This document shows positions 1 through 9,756 of a DNA stretch of 64,000 nt, in pieces. Source of the stretch: Desulfocarbo indianensis (GTDB taxonomy: Bacteria; Desulfobacterota; Desulfarculia; Desulfarculales; Desulfarculaceae); assembly GCA_001184205.1 (NCBI GenBank), contig LBMP01000002.1, positions 209,444 to 273,443 of the forward strand, given 5' to 3'. The position numbers and the translations under genes are program-made. The notes beneath the pieces are model-generated. The model did no database searches, was not told the origin of the DNA, and worked only from the letters and a program-made list of their open reading frames with translations. Positions within the stretch are counted from its first letter, which is position 1. Each line of letters starts with the position of its first letter.

Positions 1-572
1 GCCGCCTCGGCCGGCGAGAGGCGCTGGGGGGATTTATCCAGCAACTGCCGGCTGGCCGCGCCCAGGCCCACCAGGGGCCCGCCAAAGGGAGCCCGGTTGA
101 GGTAATGGCAGAGTATCCGGTCCTTAGCCAGCCGCGCCTCCAGCCAGAGGGCGCGGGCCGCCTCCCTCAGCTTGGAGCGCAGGTCGCGCCGGGCCGGCCT
201 TTCCAGGCGGGCCAGCTGCATGGTGATGGTGGAGCCGCCGGATACCACCCGGCCGGCCAGCAGGTTTTGCCAGGCGGCCCGCGCCAGGGCCAGGGGGTCC
301 AGGCCGGGATGACGCTGGAAACGCTTATCCTCGGCGGCCAGAGCCGCGGCTTTGATCAGGGGCGTTATATCGCCCGGCTCCAGCCAGGGACCGGCCCGGC
401 GGCGGGGATGGGCCAGGCCCCCCAAGGGGGAGCCGTCCCCGGCCAATACCAAAAGATCCGACCTGGGGCCGTAGCCCACCCGCGGCGGGTCGCCGGGCAG
501 GCAAACCGCCGCCGCCCAAAGGGCCAGCGGCAGTATGGCGAGCGCCGCGGCTATGCCCAGCCGGCGTTTCAC
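1..572 (-). CDS. pbpC: Penicillin-binding protein 1C, N-terminal part (partial)
   Basis: Only the first 190 residues are in the window; the gene runs off the left edge. It begins at a GTG whose last bases form the TGA stop of the alpha-2-macroglobulin gene (GTGA overlap), so the two are translationally coupled. The protein starts with a signal-anchor (LGIAAALAILPLALWAAA) and then has the glycosyltransferase-51 signatures AAEDKRFQRHPGLDPLALAR and GGSTITMQLARL, which include the catalytic Glu of the EDxxFxxHxG motif. Such proteins polymerise glycan strands in the periplasm. The pairing with a macroglobulin is the classic pbpC/yfhM arrangement. The transpeptidase domain is expected beyond the edge and cannot be confirmed. 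Confidence 0.88.
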   Translation of the reverse strand, partial: MKRRLGIAAALAILPLALWAAAVCLPGDPPRVGYGPRSDLLVLAGDGSPLGGLAHPRRRAGPWLEPGDITPLIKAAALAAEDKRFQRHPGLDPLALARAAWQNLLAGRVVSGGSTITMQLARLERPARRDLRSKLREAARALWLEARLAKDRILCHYLNRAPFGGPLVGLGAASRQLLDKSPQRLSPAEA

Positions 573-3500
573 CGCACCACCAGCCTCCCGCCCGGCGTGC
601 TGCCGAACACCTCCGGCGCGTACATTTCCTCGGCCCTGGCCGGCCGCAGCACGAAGCCGCCGGGAACCGTGGCCCGCAGCTTGTAGCGGAAGCCGTACAC
701 GCCGGGGTCCAGGCGGCGGGCGTAGAGCAAAAGCCCGTCCTTGCGCAGCTCGCGCCAGCGCCAGGGCCCGCCCGGCTGGGAGCCCTGGGGCTTGCCCGTG
801 GCCGCGCCCAGGGGTTCCAGGCCGGCGGGGAAGGGATCGTTTATCAGCACGTGATGCCTGGTCTGGGTCACCACCAGGGTCAGCAGGCATTCCATCTCCT
901 GGCCCACCGCGGGCGTTTGTCCGGCCTGCCCCTGCACGGGTTGCAGCAGGCGGGAGAGCCCCAGGCCGGCGTTCACCGCCTCGGCGGGCGGCTGGCCCGG
1001 CGCGTAGCTCAGGCGGGCGTTCCAGAAGGGCCGCCCCTCTCCCTTGGCGCTGACCTCCAGGTCCTGGGTCTTTCCCGCGGCCAAGAGATTACGGTCCATC
1101 TTATAGGTGACCGGCGGCTGGGCCGGGCCCGTGAAGCCGTGCGTGATAAGCTCCCTGCCGTCCAGGGCCAGACGCAGCTCCACCGGCCCGCCGCCGGCGG
1201 CCTGGAGATAAGCGCCCAGGCCCCAAAGGCCGAACACGGCCTCCTGGGTGGAGATGTATTTTTGCTGGCCCAGGCTCAAGGCCACCCAGGCGGCCAGATC
1301 GGCCAGACGGGGGTAATCCGGCTTGGCCTGGGCAAGGGCCCACAGGGCCGCCGCGTTGCCCCGCAAGGTGGAGCCCAGCACCGTCTTCAAGCCGCCGGGG
1401 TCCACCGCGCTGAAATGGAGCTGGCCGGCGCTCACCTGGGAGAGGTTGTCCAGATCCTTGCTTAGCTGATCCACGGCCGCGCCTTGCCCCAGGCTGCGGG
1501 CCGCGTCCGTGAGGCAGGCCAGGCCAAAGGGCGTGAGCCCCTGCCGGCGGGTGAGGGCGGCTTGCAGGAGCGGCAGGCAGCCGTCCTTGTTTTCCCTGGC
1601 CAACGCGGCCAGGGCCAGGGCCTCGGCCAGGCGGCCGGCCAGGTCGGTCTTCTTGGGCGGCTTGGCCCGGTGCAGGCGCTCCAGGAGATACCCCGCCGCC
1701 CGCTTGCCCACCTCCGGGCCCAAGCCCGGCCCCTGGGGCTCCATGAGCCGCGCCGCCAACAAGGCATAGGCGGTGAGGAACAGATCGGGCTCGGTCATGC
1801 CCGGCCAGAAGGCGAAGCCTCCGGAGGAGGTCTGGAAATCAGCCGCCTGGGCCAGGGCGGCCCGCACGGCCTCCTGGTCGTCCGGCTGGGAGATGAGCCC
1901 CAGGCCGTCGCCCTGGTTCCGGCGGAAAGCCCTGGCCGCGGCCTTGCTGAGGCGCTGCTCCAGGCAATCCCAGGGATAATCCAGAAGCCCCTGCATGGCC
2001 GGCCGCAGGCCGGCGGCGGGGGAGGCGGCCAGCGCCACGCTGAGCCCGCCCCGGCCCGGCTGGGCCCCGGCGGGCAGGAGCAGCGGCGTGCGCGCCCGGT
2101 CCTGGCCGGCGCCGGGGTTCAGGGCCCCGGCCGCGGCTGCGGTTTCCAGGGCGGTCTGGGGCAGCACCTCCAGCTTGAAGCGGGCCGCGTCGGCGTGCTC
2201 GCCCATGACCGCGCGCAGGGTGAGCGCGGCCTGGCCGATCTCCCGGGCCTCGGCGCTGAAGGCCACGGCCCGGCTTTCGCCCGGCTCCAGGCTCAGCTCC
2301 TGCTGCGCCGGCCCCACCAGCTTGAGGCCCTTGGCATCGGCCTTTATGGTGATGGCGCCCTTGGCCCCGGAGAGGTTTTGCAGGGTGACCCTGGCGCTGA
2401 AACGGTCGCCCTGCACCGCAAACCGGGGCAGGGCCGAGAGCATCTGCAAGGGCCGCCGGGCCTTGACCACGGCCTGGCCCAGGCCGAAGCTCCCGGCCTG
2501 ATCGGCCGCCACCGCCACCACCCGGTAGGCGGTGAGGCTGTCGGGCAGCTTGAAGCCGGCGCTGAGTTCGCCCTGGTCGTCGGTTTCGGCCTGGGCCAGC
2601 CAGAACACGGCGGGATGAAATTCCTGGCGCAGGGCCAGGCCCAGCCCGCCGCCGCCGGCGGATTGCTCGCCTTTTTGGCCTTCGAAGCGGCGGCCGATCA
2701 CCTGGGTGCGGGCGTCGGCGGTAAGCATGGTCAAAGGCCTCTCGCTACCAAAGGTCCGGTTGGGGTCGTAGGAATTCTGCCCGCCCGCCGCGCTGAGCAC
2801 CCTTTCATCCACGGCCAGGAGGGTGATCTGGGTTTGGCGAGGCTCGCCCTGGTTGTTGGTGACCTTCACCGAGGCCTTCACCTCCGACCCCGGCAGGGTC
2901 ACTTCCTTGTCGGTGGACACCGAGACCTTGAGCCCCGCCTTGGGGTCCTTAACCTTCAATGACGCGTAGCCGATCCTGACCTGGGGCTTGCCCAAATCCA
3001 GGCCGCCTCCCGCCGGCGCGGTCACCCGCCCCCGCACCAGGAGCACGCCCACGAAAAGATTGGGCGCGTCCTCGGCGCTGACCGGCAGCTCCACCACCGG
3101 GGCCGGGCCTTCCAACTGGCGCAGCAACACCCGGCGCACCCCCTGGCGCTCCAGGGTTATGAGCGCCGTGGCCTTGGCAAAGGGATTCTTGATGAGCACC
3201 CGGGCGCTTTGGCCGGGCTCCAGCTCGCTGGGCTGGGCCAAGAGCTCCAGGCGGTGATCGTCGAAGCGCTCCCAGCCGGGCTGGCCCTTGCCCGCCGCGT
3301 AGAGATAGGTGGCGCTGCGGGCCAGCCGCCCGGCGGCGTCCTTGGCCTCGGCCACCAGCACGTAGGTGCCGGCCTCGGGCGGCGCGAAATTAATCGAATA
3401 GGGCTCGCTGCCCATCTTGAAGCCCTGCCGCCACACCAGGCTGCGCTTGGGCTTGGTGAGGTGCCGCCAGAAACCGCCGGGCCCCTTTTCCCGCACGGTT

Positions 3501-6100
3501 TCCCACACCTGGCGATAGGCCCGCACCATGACCTCCACCGGCGGCGCGGGCTGGTTGTCCGCCGTGGCCGAGGCCACCACCACCTCGGCCGGCTGGCCGG
3601 CGGTGGCCAGGGGCTCGCTCTTGACGCCCAGGTACAACGAACTGGGATGGGCCAGGTAACCCGCTCTTTGGGTCACGGTGAGGCCCGCCGCGTCGCTCAC
3701 CACCGCTTCCAATTCCACCCGCACCGGCAGGCCCGGCAGGGGCTTGGCCGCGGGCAGCTTGAACTGCGCCCGGCCCTTGGCGTCCAGGCCGGATTCCAGG
3801 CTGGCCAGGTGGCTTTGCAAACGGGGCTCCTCCAGGGGGAGATCGCCCACGGCAAAGCCCGCCAGACGCGGGGGCGCGTAATCGCTGGGCCCCTGGTCCA
3901 CTTCCAGCTTGGCCCGGCCCTGGCTCAGGGGCGCGCCGAACAGATAATCAGCGCTGAGCCCGGCCCGCTCGCCGGCCTGATCGCCGATCTGGGCCCGGGG
4001 CGGCTGCATCTCCACCCGGAAGTCGGGCGGCCGGAAGGAGGCCACCCGGAATTCGCCCGCGCGCAGGTCGCCGCCCTTGCGCTTAAGCCAGATGCCGTAT
4101 TCGCCCAGGCGCGCGCCGGGGGTGAGCTTAAACTCGCCGGCCAGGGAGCCGTAGGCGTTGGGCCGGCCTTTCAGGGTGGCCAGGGCCCGGCCATAGGGGT
4201 CTTGCACCTCGATGGCCGCCTCCTCGTCTTCGGGCAGGGCCAGGCCCTGGGGCGTCTGCTTGCGCAGGAACACGGCCAGGCGCACGGTCTGGCCGGGCTG
4301 ATACAGGGGAAGCTGGGTGATGGCGTGGGCGGCCAGGGGCTCCTCCGAGCCGGGCCGCCGCCATTCCACCTGGGACACATAGGAATAGAGCAGGTTCTCG
4401 CCCCAGGCGCTGGGCAGGAGCGCGAAATCGTCCTGCTGCCTGGCCAGAAGATAGGCCACCGGGTTCTGCCAGGCGCGGTTCTTGTCCGCCGCCGGGGCCA
4501 GTTCGGCCAGGGCGGGCAACCGGGCCAGGCCCTTTTCGTCGCTGGCCCCGCTCCACAGCGACTTGTTGTCCAGGCCGCGCAGCTCCAGGGAGACCCCGGC
4601 CAGGGGCTGGCCCGTGGAGAGGCTGGTGACCCAGGCCAGGCCGCCGCTCTCGCCCAGTTTGAGGCTGAGCCCCAGGTCGGTCACCTGCACCAGGGCCCTT
4701 TGCGCGTGCTCGCGCATGTTGCCCTTGGTGTCCGGCCAACTGGCCCGCAGGTCCATGAGCACCAGGCCGCCCTGGGGGCTTTTCCCCAGGAGCTTGGCCA
4801 AATCCAGGGGCCGGTACACCGCCTGGTTGTCCGGCGCGTCCAGTTCCATCTCCTGGACCACGGCGCCGTCCACGCCGGCTTGCAGGGGCTCGGGCTTTTT
4901 ATCCCAGGGGCGGTCCTCCTCGGCCCGCAGGGCGGGGACGGCCTGCTCCGGGCCCAGGGCCACAAGCCCCACCCGCAGGCGGGGCACGTTGCGCAGCCGC
5001 AAGGGATAAAGGGGCTGGCCCACCGCCTCCAGCACGCCCTTGCCGCCGGCCAGGTTGAAGTATGGTTCCAGGTCGCCGGTGAGGAAATTCAGCTCCAAGT
5101 GCTTTTGCAGCACGGTGCCCCAGGCGTCCTTGAGGCCGGGCTTGATGGAGACCCGGTAACGGGTGCGCGGCTGGAAATCGCCGGGCAGATACAGCCAGGC
5201 CGTGGGGTCGCCGCCGAAATCCTCGGGGTCCAGCTCCAGGGGCGGGCTGATGCTTAAGTATGGCAGGACTTCCTTGGGGACCACGGGATTGTTGAACTTG
5301 AGCACCAGGGGCGCGCCGGGGTCGTAGCCCCCGCCCGAGGCTGCGGCCAACTGCCAGCCCGCCAGCTTGAGCGCGGCGAAGGTCCTGTATTCATAGCGCA
5401 GGCTTCGCTGGAAGGGCTGGTTGCCCTGGCTGGGCTCCACGCCCGGCCCCAGCACCAAAACCGCCTTGCCCTGGCTGGGCAGGTCGTTGGCGGGCCCCAG
5501 CAGGTAAAGCCTGCCCTGGCGCTCCCGTTGCCAGGCGGGCAGGGCCGCTTCCTCGGCCTTGAGCGGCGTCTTGACGCCGTTCACCTCCAGGTAGCAGTTG
5601 CGGGCCAGGGAGGCCAGGTTCACCGGCTGGTTCAGGGTGAGCTGCAATTGGGGCCGGGGCCCCAGCACCGAGCCCGGCTTGGGCTGGATGCGCAGAACCT
5701 CCAGGGGGGGCGTCTCCACCACCGCGGTCACCGCCTTGGCCAGCCGGGAGCCGTCCAGGGCTTGCGCGCCGGCCGGCACGCCGAGGCTGATCCGGCTGGA
5801 GCCGGTGAGCGGCTTTTCCAGAATGAAGGCCAGGCTGCGCGTATCCAGCCAGCGGAAGGAGCCGGCCGGCTGGGGCGAGAGCCTTAAAGGCGCGGTCTTG
5901 GGGTCCTGGCTCATGTTGCCCAGGGCGCGCATGTCCTTATTGAAGCGCGCCACCACCTGGGTGAGCCGTTCCACCCTGCCTTGGGGCAGAAGGCTCTGCA
6001 CGGCCAAATCTTCCGCCAGGGCCGGGGCGGATGAAATTAGTAAGGCCGCGAAGGCGAAAAACAATATCAGCCCCCAGGCGGGGAAAGCCGGACGGCGCAT
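569..6100 (-). CDS. Bacterial alpha-2-macroglobulin (YfhM-type)
   Basis: An 1843-residue protein, the usual size for bacterial alpha-2-macroglobulins. It has an N-terminal signal peptide ending near APALA, many beta-rich macroglobulin repeats, and the thioester motif CLEQ at residues 1379-1382 within the alpha-helical thioester domain. A following receptor-binding-like beta domain ends in GGRLVVR. The family traps proteases in the periplasm through the thioester, protecting the cell envelope. Unlike E. coli YfhM, the leader shows no lipobox, so the protein may be soluble in the periplasm. Coupling to the downstream pbpC supports a joint role in wall repair and defence. Confidence 0.93.
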   Translation of the reverse strand: MRRPAFPAWGLILFFAFAALLISSAPALAEDLAVQSLLPQGRVERLTQVVARFNKDMRALGNMSQDPKTAPLRLSPQPAGSFRWLDTRSLAFILEKPLTGSSRISLGVPAGAQALDGSRLAKAVTAVVETPPLEVLRIQPKPGSVLGPRPQLQLTLNQPVNLASLARNCYLEVNGVKTPLKAEEAALPAWQRERQGRLYLLGPANDLPSQGKAVLVLGPGVEPSQGNQPFQRSLRYEYRTFAALKLAGWQLAAASGGGYDPGAPLVLKFNNPVVPKEVLPYLSISPPLELDPEDFGGDPTAWLYLPGDFQPRTRYRVSIKPGLKDAWGTVLQKHLELNFLTGDLEPYFNLAGGKGVLEAVGQPLYPLRLRNVPRLRVGLVALGPEQAVPALRAEEDRPWDKKPEPLQAGVDGAVVQEMELDAPDNQAVYRPLDLAKLLGKSPQGGLVLMDLRASWPDTKGNMREHAQRALVQVTDLGLSLKLGESGGLAWVTSLSTGQPLAGVSLELRGLDNKSLWSGASDEKGLARLPALAELAPAADKNRAWQNPVAYLLARQQDDFALLPSAWGENLLYSYVSQVEWRRPGSEEPLAAHAITQLPLYQPGQTVRLAVFLRKQTPQGLALPEDEEAAIEVQDPYGRALATLKGRPNAYGSLAGEFKLTPGARLGEYGIWLKRKGGDLRAGEFRVASFRPPDFRVEMQPPRAQIGDQAGERAGLSADYLFGAPLSQGRAKLEVDQGPSDYAPPRLAGFAVGDLPLEEPRLQSHLASLESGLDAKGRAQFKLPAAKPLPGLPVRVELEAVVSDAAGLTVTQRAGYLAHPSSLYLGVKSEPLATAGQPAEVVVASATADNQPAPPVEVMVRAYRQVWETVREKGPGGFWRHLTKPKRSLVWRQGFKMGSEPYSINFAPPEAGTYVLVAEAKDAAGRLARSATYLYAAGKGQPGWERFDDHRLELLAQPSELEPGQSARVLIKNPFAKATALITLERQGVRRVLLRQLEGPAPVVELPVSAEDAPNLFVGVLLVRGRVTAPAGGGLDLGKPQVRIGYASLKVKDPKAGLKVSVSTDKEVTLPGSEVKASVKVTNNQGEPRQTQITLLAVDERVLSAAGGQNSYDPNRTFGSERPLTMLTADARTQVIGRRFEGQKGEQSAGGGGLGLALRQEFHPAVFWLAQAETDDQGELSAGFKLPDSLTAYRVVAVAADQAGSFGLGQAVVKARRPLQMLSALPRFAVQGDRFSARVTLQNLSGAKGAITIKADAKGLKLVGPAQQELSLEPGESRAVAFSAEAREIGQAALTLRAVMGEHADAARFKLEVLPQTALETAAAAGALNPGAGQDRARTPLLLPAGAQPGRGGLSVALAASPAAGLRPAMQGLLDYPWDCLEQRLSKAAARAFRRNQGDGLGLISQPDDQEAVRAALAQAADFQTSSGGFAFWPGMTEPDLFLTAYALLAARLMEPQGPGLGPEVGKRAAGYLLERLHRAKPPKKTDLAGRLAEALALAALARENKDGCLPLLQAALTRRQGLTPFGLACLTDAARSLGQGAAVDQLSKDLDNLSQVSAGQLHFSAVDPGGLKTVLGSTLRGNAAALWALAQAKPDYPRLADLAAWVALSLGQQKYISTQEAVFGLWGLGAYLQAAGGGPVELRLALDGRELITHGFTGPAQPPVTYKMDRNLLAAGKTQDLEVSAKGEGRPFWNARLSYAPGQPPAEAVNAGLGLSRLLQPVQGQAGQTPAVGQEMECLLTLVVTQTRHHVLINDPFPAGLEPLGAATGKPQGSQPGGPWRWRELRKDGLLLYARRLDPGVYGFRYKLRATVPGGFVLRPARAEEMYAPEVFGSTPGGRLVVR

Positions 6101-6226
6101 GGCATGCTCCCAAATATTTTAAGCGGGTGGGACGGCGGCCGCCATTCAGCCGCCATCATGCCCAGTTTAAGGTCCGAACCCTGTAACGGTCAACGCCGGG
6201 GCCGCCGAACCCCGCCCGCCCCGGCC

Positions 6227-6255
6227 TTGACGCTGGCGGGCGATGTGAGTATATA
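6227..6255 (+). promoter_or_regulatory. Sigma70-type promoter for hisS
   Basis: TTGACG at 6227-6232 and TATATA at 6250-6255 are separated by 17 bases. Transcription would start near 6262, giving a leader of about 55 nt. The -10 box overlaps an in-frame upstream ATG at 6255, which argues against that ATG being the hisS start. Confidence 0.6.
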
Positions 6256-6317
6256 TGCAAGATTCCGCAATTATCCCCCTTGAGGCGCCGAAAGGACCAG
6301 GAAGAGGCTTTATTACC

Positions 6318-7568
6318 GTGAGCATTCAGGCGGTGCGGGGAATGAAAGACGTCTGGCCGGAGGAGGCCAGGAAGTGGCAGCGCGTGGAGGCGCTGGCCCG
6401 CCAGGTGTTCCACGCCTTCGGTTTCGGGGAAATCAAGACCCCGGTGCTGGAAAAGACCGAGCTTTTCGCCCGCTCCATAGGCGAGGCCACGGACATCGTG
6501 GAAAAGGAGATGTACACCTTCGCCGACCGCTCGGGCGATTCCCTAACCATGCGGCCCGAAGCCACCGCCGGCCTGGTGCGCGCCTACATCGAATCCAAGA
6601 ACTACGCCCAGCCCGGACCCCACAAGCTCTTTCTCATCGGCCCCATGTTCCGCCACGAGCGCCCCCAAAAGGGCCGTCTGCGCCAGTTTCACCAGATAGA
6701 CGTGGAGGTCCTGGGCGACGAGGAGCCCCAGGGCGACGCCGAGATCATTCTCATGCTGGACCAATTCCTCAAAAAACTCGGCCTGGGCAAGGTAATAATC
6801 AAGCTGAATTCCCTGGGCTGCCCGGCCTGCCGGCCCGGCTACCGCCAGGCGCTCCTGGATTTCCTGGGCTCCCGGCGGGGCAGGCTGTGCGAGGATTGCC
6901 GCCGCCGTCTGGATACCAACCCTTTAAGGGTGCTGGATTGCAAGGCCGAATCCTGCCAGGAGGCGGCCCAGGGCGCGCCAAACATGGCCGATCATTTGTG
7001 CGAGGCCTGCCAAAGCCATTTCGCCAAGGTGCGCCAGCTCATCGGCGCGGCCGGGGTGGATTACGAACTTGACCCGCGCCTGGTGCGCGGCCTGGATTAC
7101 TACATCCGCACCACCTTCGAGGCCGTGGCCGGCGATCTGGGGGCCCAGAACGCGGTGGCCGGCGGCGGGCGCTACGACGGGCTGATCGAGGCGCTGGGCG
7201 GGCCTGCCCAGGGCGGCATCGGCTTTGCCTTCGGCCTGGAGCGGCTGAGCCTGCTGCTGCCGGACGAGGAAACTCCCCTGGCGCCCGAGCTTTACATCGC
7301 CGCCCTGGGCGAGGAAGCCCGGGACTGGTCCTTCAGCGCCGCGGCCCAGTTGCGCGGCCAGGGGGTGTGGGTGGAGCTTTCCCCCCAGGATAAAAGCCTC
7401 AAGGCCCAGCTGCGGCGGGCCAACAAGCTGAACGCGGCTCAGGTCTTGATCATAGGCCCCGAGGAAATCAAGGCCGGCCGGGGCCAGCTCAAGGACATGG
7501 CCGGCGGCGGGCAAGAGGAAATTCCCCTGGACCAGGTGGCGGCCCGTTTCGCGCCGCCATCCCCATAG
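6318..7568 (+). CDS. hisS: Histidyl-tRNA synthetase
   Basis: A class II aminoacyl-tRNA synthetase that charges tRNA-His. The 416 residues carry the opening RGMKDV, motif 2 RHERPQKGRLRQFHQ near residue 112, the histidine-binding LVRGLDYYIRT near 255, motif 3 GIGFAFGLERL at 300-310, and a C-terminal anticodon-binding domain. I chose the GTG at 6318. AGGAAGAGG lies about 10 nt upstream, the length fits the family, and a good promoter overlaps the only upstream ATG (6255). aspS follows 57 bp downstream, a common pairing, so co-transcription is likely. Confidence 0.95.
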   Translation: MSIQAVRGMKDVWPEEARKWQRVEALARQVFHAFGFGEIKTPVLEKTELFARSIGEATDIVEKEMYTFADRSGDSLTMRPEATAGLVRAYIESKNYAQPGPHKLFLIGPMFRHERPQKGRLRQFHQIDVEVLGDEEPQGDAEIILMLDQFLKKLGLGKVIIKLNSLGCPACRPGYRQALLDFLGSRRGRLCEDCRRRLDTNPLRVLDCKAESCQEAAQGAPNMADHLCEACQSHFAKVRQLIGAAGVDYELDPRLVRGLDYYIRTTFEAVAGDLGAQNAVAGGGRYDGLIEALGGPAQGGIGFAFGLERLSLLLPDEETPLAPELYIAALGEEARDWSFSAAAQLRGQGVWVELSPQDKSLKAQLRRANKLNAAQVLIIGPEEIKAGRGQLKDMAGGGQEEIPLDQVAARFAPPSP

Positions 7569-7625
7569 CAACGCCGCCGGGGCGGACGCGAAGAATTTCT
7601 TTCCTATTATTAGATAGAGGTTAAC

Positions 7626-9416
7626 GTGGCTGAGCAGTTCATTGCCGATCTGAAAAGGACTCACTCCTGCGGCCAACTGGGCTTGGGCGAGGAAGGCCGG
7701 GAAGTGGTGCTCATGGGCTGGTGCCAGCGCCGCCGCGACCACGGCGGGCTTATCTTCGTGGACCTGCGCGACCGCGAGGGGCTGACCCAGGTGGTGTTCA
7801 ACCCGGAGGATTCCGGCGGAGCCCACTCCGAGGCCCACGGCATCCGGGCCGAATACTGCCTGGCCGTGAGGGGCCAGGTGCGCCGACGCCCCGAGGGCCA
7901 GGACAACCCCAAGCTGGCCACCGGCCAGATAGAAGTGGTGGTCAGCCAGTTCGAGATTTTCAACCCCAGCCTCACGCCGCCCTTCATGCTGGAGGAGTGG
8001 ATCAACGTGGGCGAGACCGTGCGCCTCAAGTACCGCTATCTGGACCTGCGCCGGCCCGAGATGTTCAGCAATCTGAAGCTGCGCCACAACGCGGCCCAGG
8101 CCGCCCGCGGCTATCTCAACGGCCAGGGCTTCCTGGAGGTGGAGACGCCTTTCCTCACCCGCTCCACCCCGGAAGGCGCCAGGGATTATCTGGTGCCCAG
8201 CCGGGTGCAGCCGGGCAACTTCTACGCCCTGCCCCAGTCTCCCCAGCTTTTCAAGCAGCTCCTCATGGTGAGCGGGGTGGAGCGCTACTATCAGATAGTG
8301 CGCTGCTTCCGCGACGAGGACCTGCGCGCCGACCGCCAGCCCGAGTTCACCCAGGTGGATTTGGAGATGAGCTTCGTGGACGAGGAAGACGTGATGGCCC
8401 TCACCGAGGGCTTGGTGGCTTCCATCGTAAAGGCGGCCACCGGAAAAGAGATGCGGCGCCCGGTGCCCCGGCTCACCTATGACGAGGCCATGGAGCGTTT
8501 CGGCCTGGACGCGCCCGACGTGCGCTTCGGCCTGGAGCTCATCGACGTGGCCCCCATCGTGGCCGACGCTGATTTCAAGGTATTCCGCCAGGTGGCGGAA
8601 AAAGGCGGCGCGGTAAAAGCGGTTAACGGCAAGGGCATGGCTTCTTTATCCCGCAAGGATTTGGACGACCTCACCGCCTACGTGGCCAATTACGGGGCCA
8701 AGGGCCTGGCCTGGGTCAAGGTCAAGGCCGGCGGCGAATGGCAATCGCCCATCGCCAAGTTCTTCAGCCAGGGTCACATGGAGCGCATAAACCAGGCGGT
8801 TAACGCCGAGGAGGGCGACGTCCTGTTCTTCGGGGCCGACCAGCCCGGCGTGGTGGCCGAGTATTTGGGCCGCCTGCGCCTGGAACTGGCCCGCCGCTTC
8901 CAGCTCACCGACCCGGCGGAGCTGAGCTTCTGCTGGGTCACCCATTTCCCCCTGTTGGAATGGGACCCCGAGGCCAAGCGCTGGGCGGCCAAGCACCATC
9001 CCTTCACCGCGCCCCGGCCCGAGGATTTGGACAAGCTGGCCGGCGATCCCGGCGCGGTCAAGGCCAGGGCCTACGACCTGGTGCTGAACGGTTCCGAGGT
9101 GGGCGGCGGCTCCATCCGTATCCACCGGCCCGACGTGCAGGAGCTGGCCTTCAAGGCGCTCAACATCGGCCAGGAGGAGGCGGCGGAAAAATTCGGCTTT
9201 TTGCTGGAGGCCCTCACCTTCGGCGCGCCGCCCCACGGCGGCCTGGCCCTGGGTTTCGACCGCTTGGTGGCCATTTTGGCCGGCGAGCCCTCCATCCGCG
9301 AGGTGATAGCCTTCCCCAAAACCCAAAAGGCGGCTTGCCCCCTGACCGCCGCGCCGGGCAGGGTGGATCAGACCCAGCTTTTGGAGCTGGGTATCAGGGT
9401 GGATAAAAAGTCATGA
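7626..9416 (+). CDS. aspS: Aspartyl-tRNA synthetase (bacterial type)
   Basis: A 596-residue class II synthetase with an N-terminal OB anticodon-binding domain (MGWCQRRRDHGGLIFVDLRD), motif 2 RCFRDEDLRADRQPEFTQ from residue 226, the GAD insertion typical of bacterial enzymes, and motif 3 GLALGFDRL near 539. It starts at GTG with AGAGG just upstream. Whether it discriminates Asp-tRNA from Asn-tRNA cannot be judged here; no gatCAB or asnS lies in the window. The 57-bp gap to hisS suggests a two-gene operon. Confidence 0.96.
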   Translation: MAEQFIADLKRTHSCGQLGLGEEGREVVLMGWCQRRRDHGGLIFVDLRDREGLTQVVFNPEDSGGAHSEAHGIRAEYCLAVRGQVRRRPEGQDNPKLATGQIEVVVSQFEIFNPSLTPPFMLEEWINVGETVRLKYRYLDLRRPEMFSNLKLRHNAAQAARGYLNGQGFLEVETPFLTRSTPEGARDYLVPSRVQPGNFYALPQSPQLFKQLLMVSGVERYYQIVRCFRDEDLRADRQPEFTQVDLEMSFVDEEDVMALTEGLVASIVKAATGKEMRRPVPRLTYDEAMERFGLDAPDVRFGLELIDVAPIVADADFKVFRQVAEKGGAVKAVNGKGMASLSRKDLDDLTAYVANYGAKGLAWVKVKAGGEWQSPIAKFFSQGHMERINQAVNAEEGDVLFFGADQPGVVAEYLGRLRLELARRFQLTDPAELSFCWVTHFPLLEWDPEAKRWAAKHHPFTAPRPEDLDKLAGDPGAVKARAYDLVLNGSEVGGGSIRIHRPDVQELAFKALNIGQEEAAEKFGFLLEALTFGAPPHGGLALGFDRLVAILAGEPSIREVIAFPKTQKAACPLTAAPGRVDQTQLLELGIRVDKKS

Positions 9417-9756
9417 AAAGCTCGTCAAAACCCCGGTTAGGGACAAAAAAACCCTAAAAAAAATAATAACCGTGGCCCAGAAAGAACGGCGATTAAACGG
9501 CCCGCAGGCGGCCATGAAGGGTATCAAGTTGAATTAAATGGATAAAACATGGGGCAACCTCATTGCGGTTGGGTCGGCCAAAAAAAGGCTTGCCAGTTGA
9601 CAGTTTGCCCAAGCCATGCATAAAATGAGACTCATAATAAGCAGGGTGTTCGGTGGCTTGGGCATCAAAGCCCTCAGCTGCTATGTAATGCGTTTGAAAT
9701 GATCTTATTGCCATAGATAATTACAGGGGTTTTGCATGGGAAGGAGGTCGTTAGGG
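9417..9756. other. A/T-rich intergenic spacer
   Basis: 340 bases between aspS and the LysM lipoprotein gene are clearly richer in A/T than the surroundings. They hold a weak inverted repeat (TTAGGG 9437-9442 with CCCTAA 9452-9457, the A-run being in the loop) and a promoter for the downstream gene. A 73-codon minus-strand reading frame (9493-9714) has codon use unlike the chromosome and no recognisable motif. It may be a decayed gene remnant, but I do not call it a gene. Confidence 0.5.
9597..9626 (+). promoter_or_regulatory. Promoter for the LysM lipoprotein gene
   Basis: A perfect -35 box, TTGACA at 9597-9602, is followed after 18 bases by TAAAAT at 9621-9626. The predicted start near 9633 leaves about 124 nt of leader before the ATG at 9757. 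Confidence 0.6.

Noticed and set aside
6255-6317. Upstream ATG start for hisS
   Set aside because: It overlaps the -10 box of a TTGACG-17-TATATA promoter, and the extra 21 residues do not look like the HisRS N-terminus.
9493-9714. 73-codon minus-strand frame
   Set aside because: No recognisable motif, atypical codons, no ribosome site, and it overlaps a good promoter for the LysM gene; kept only as a possible remnant.
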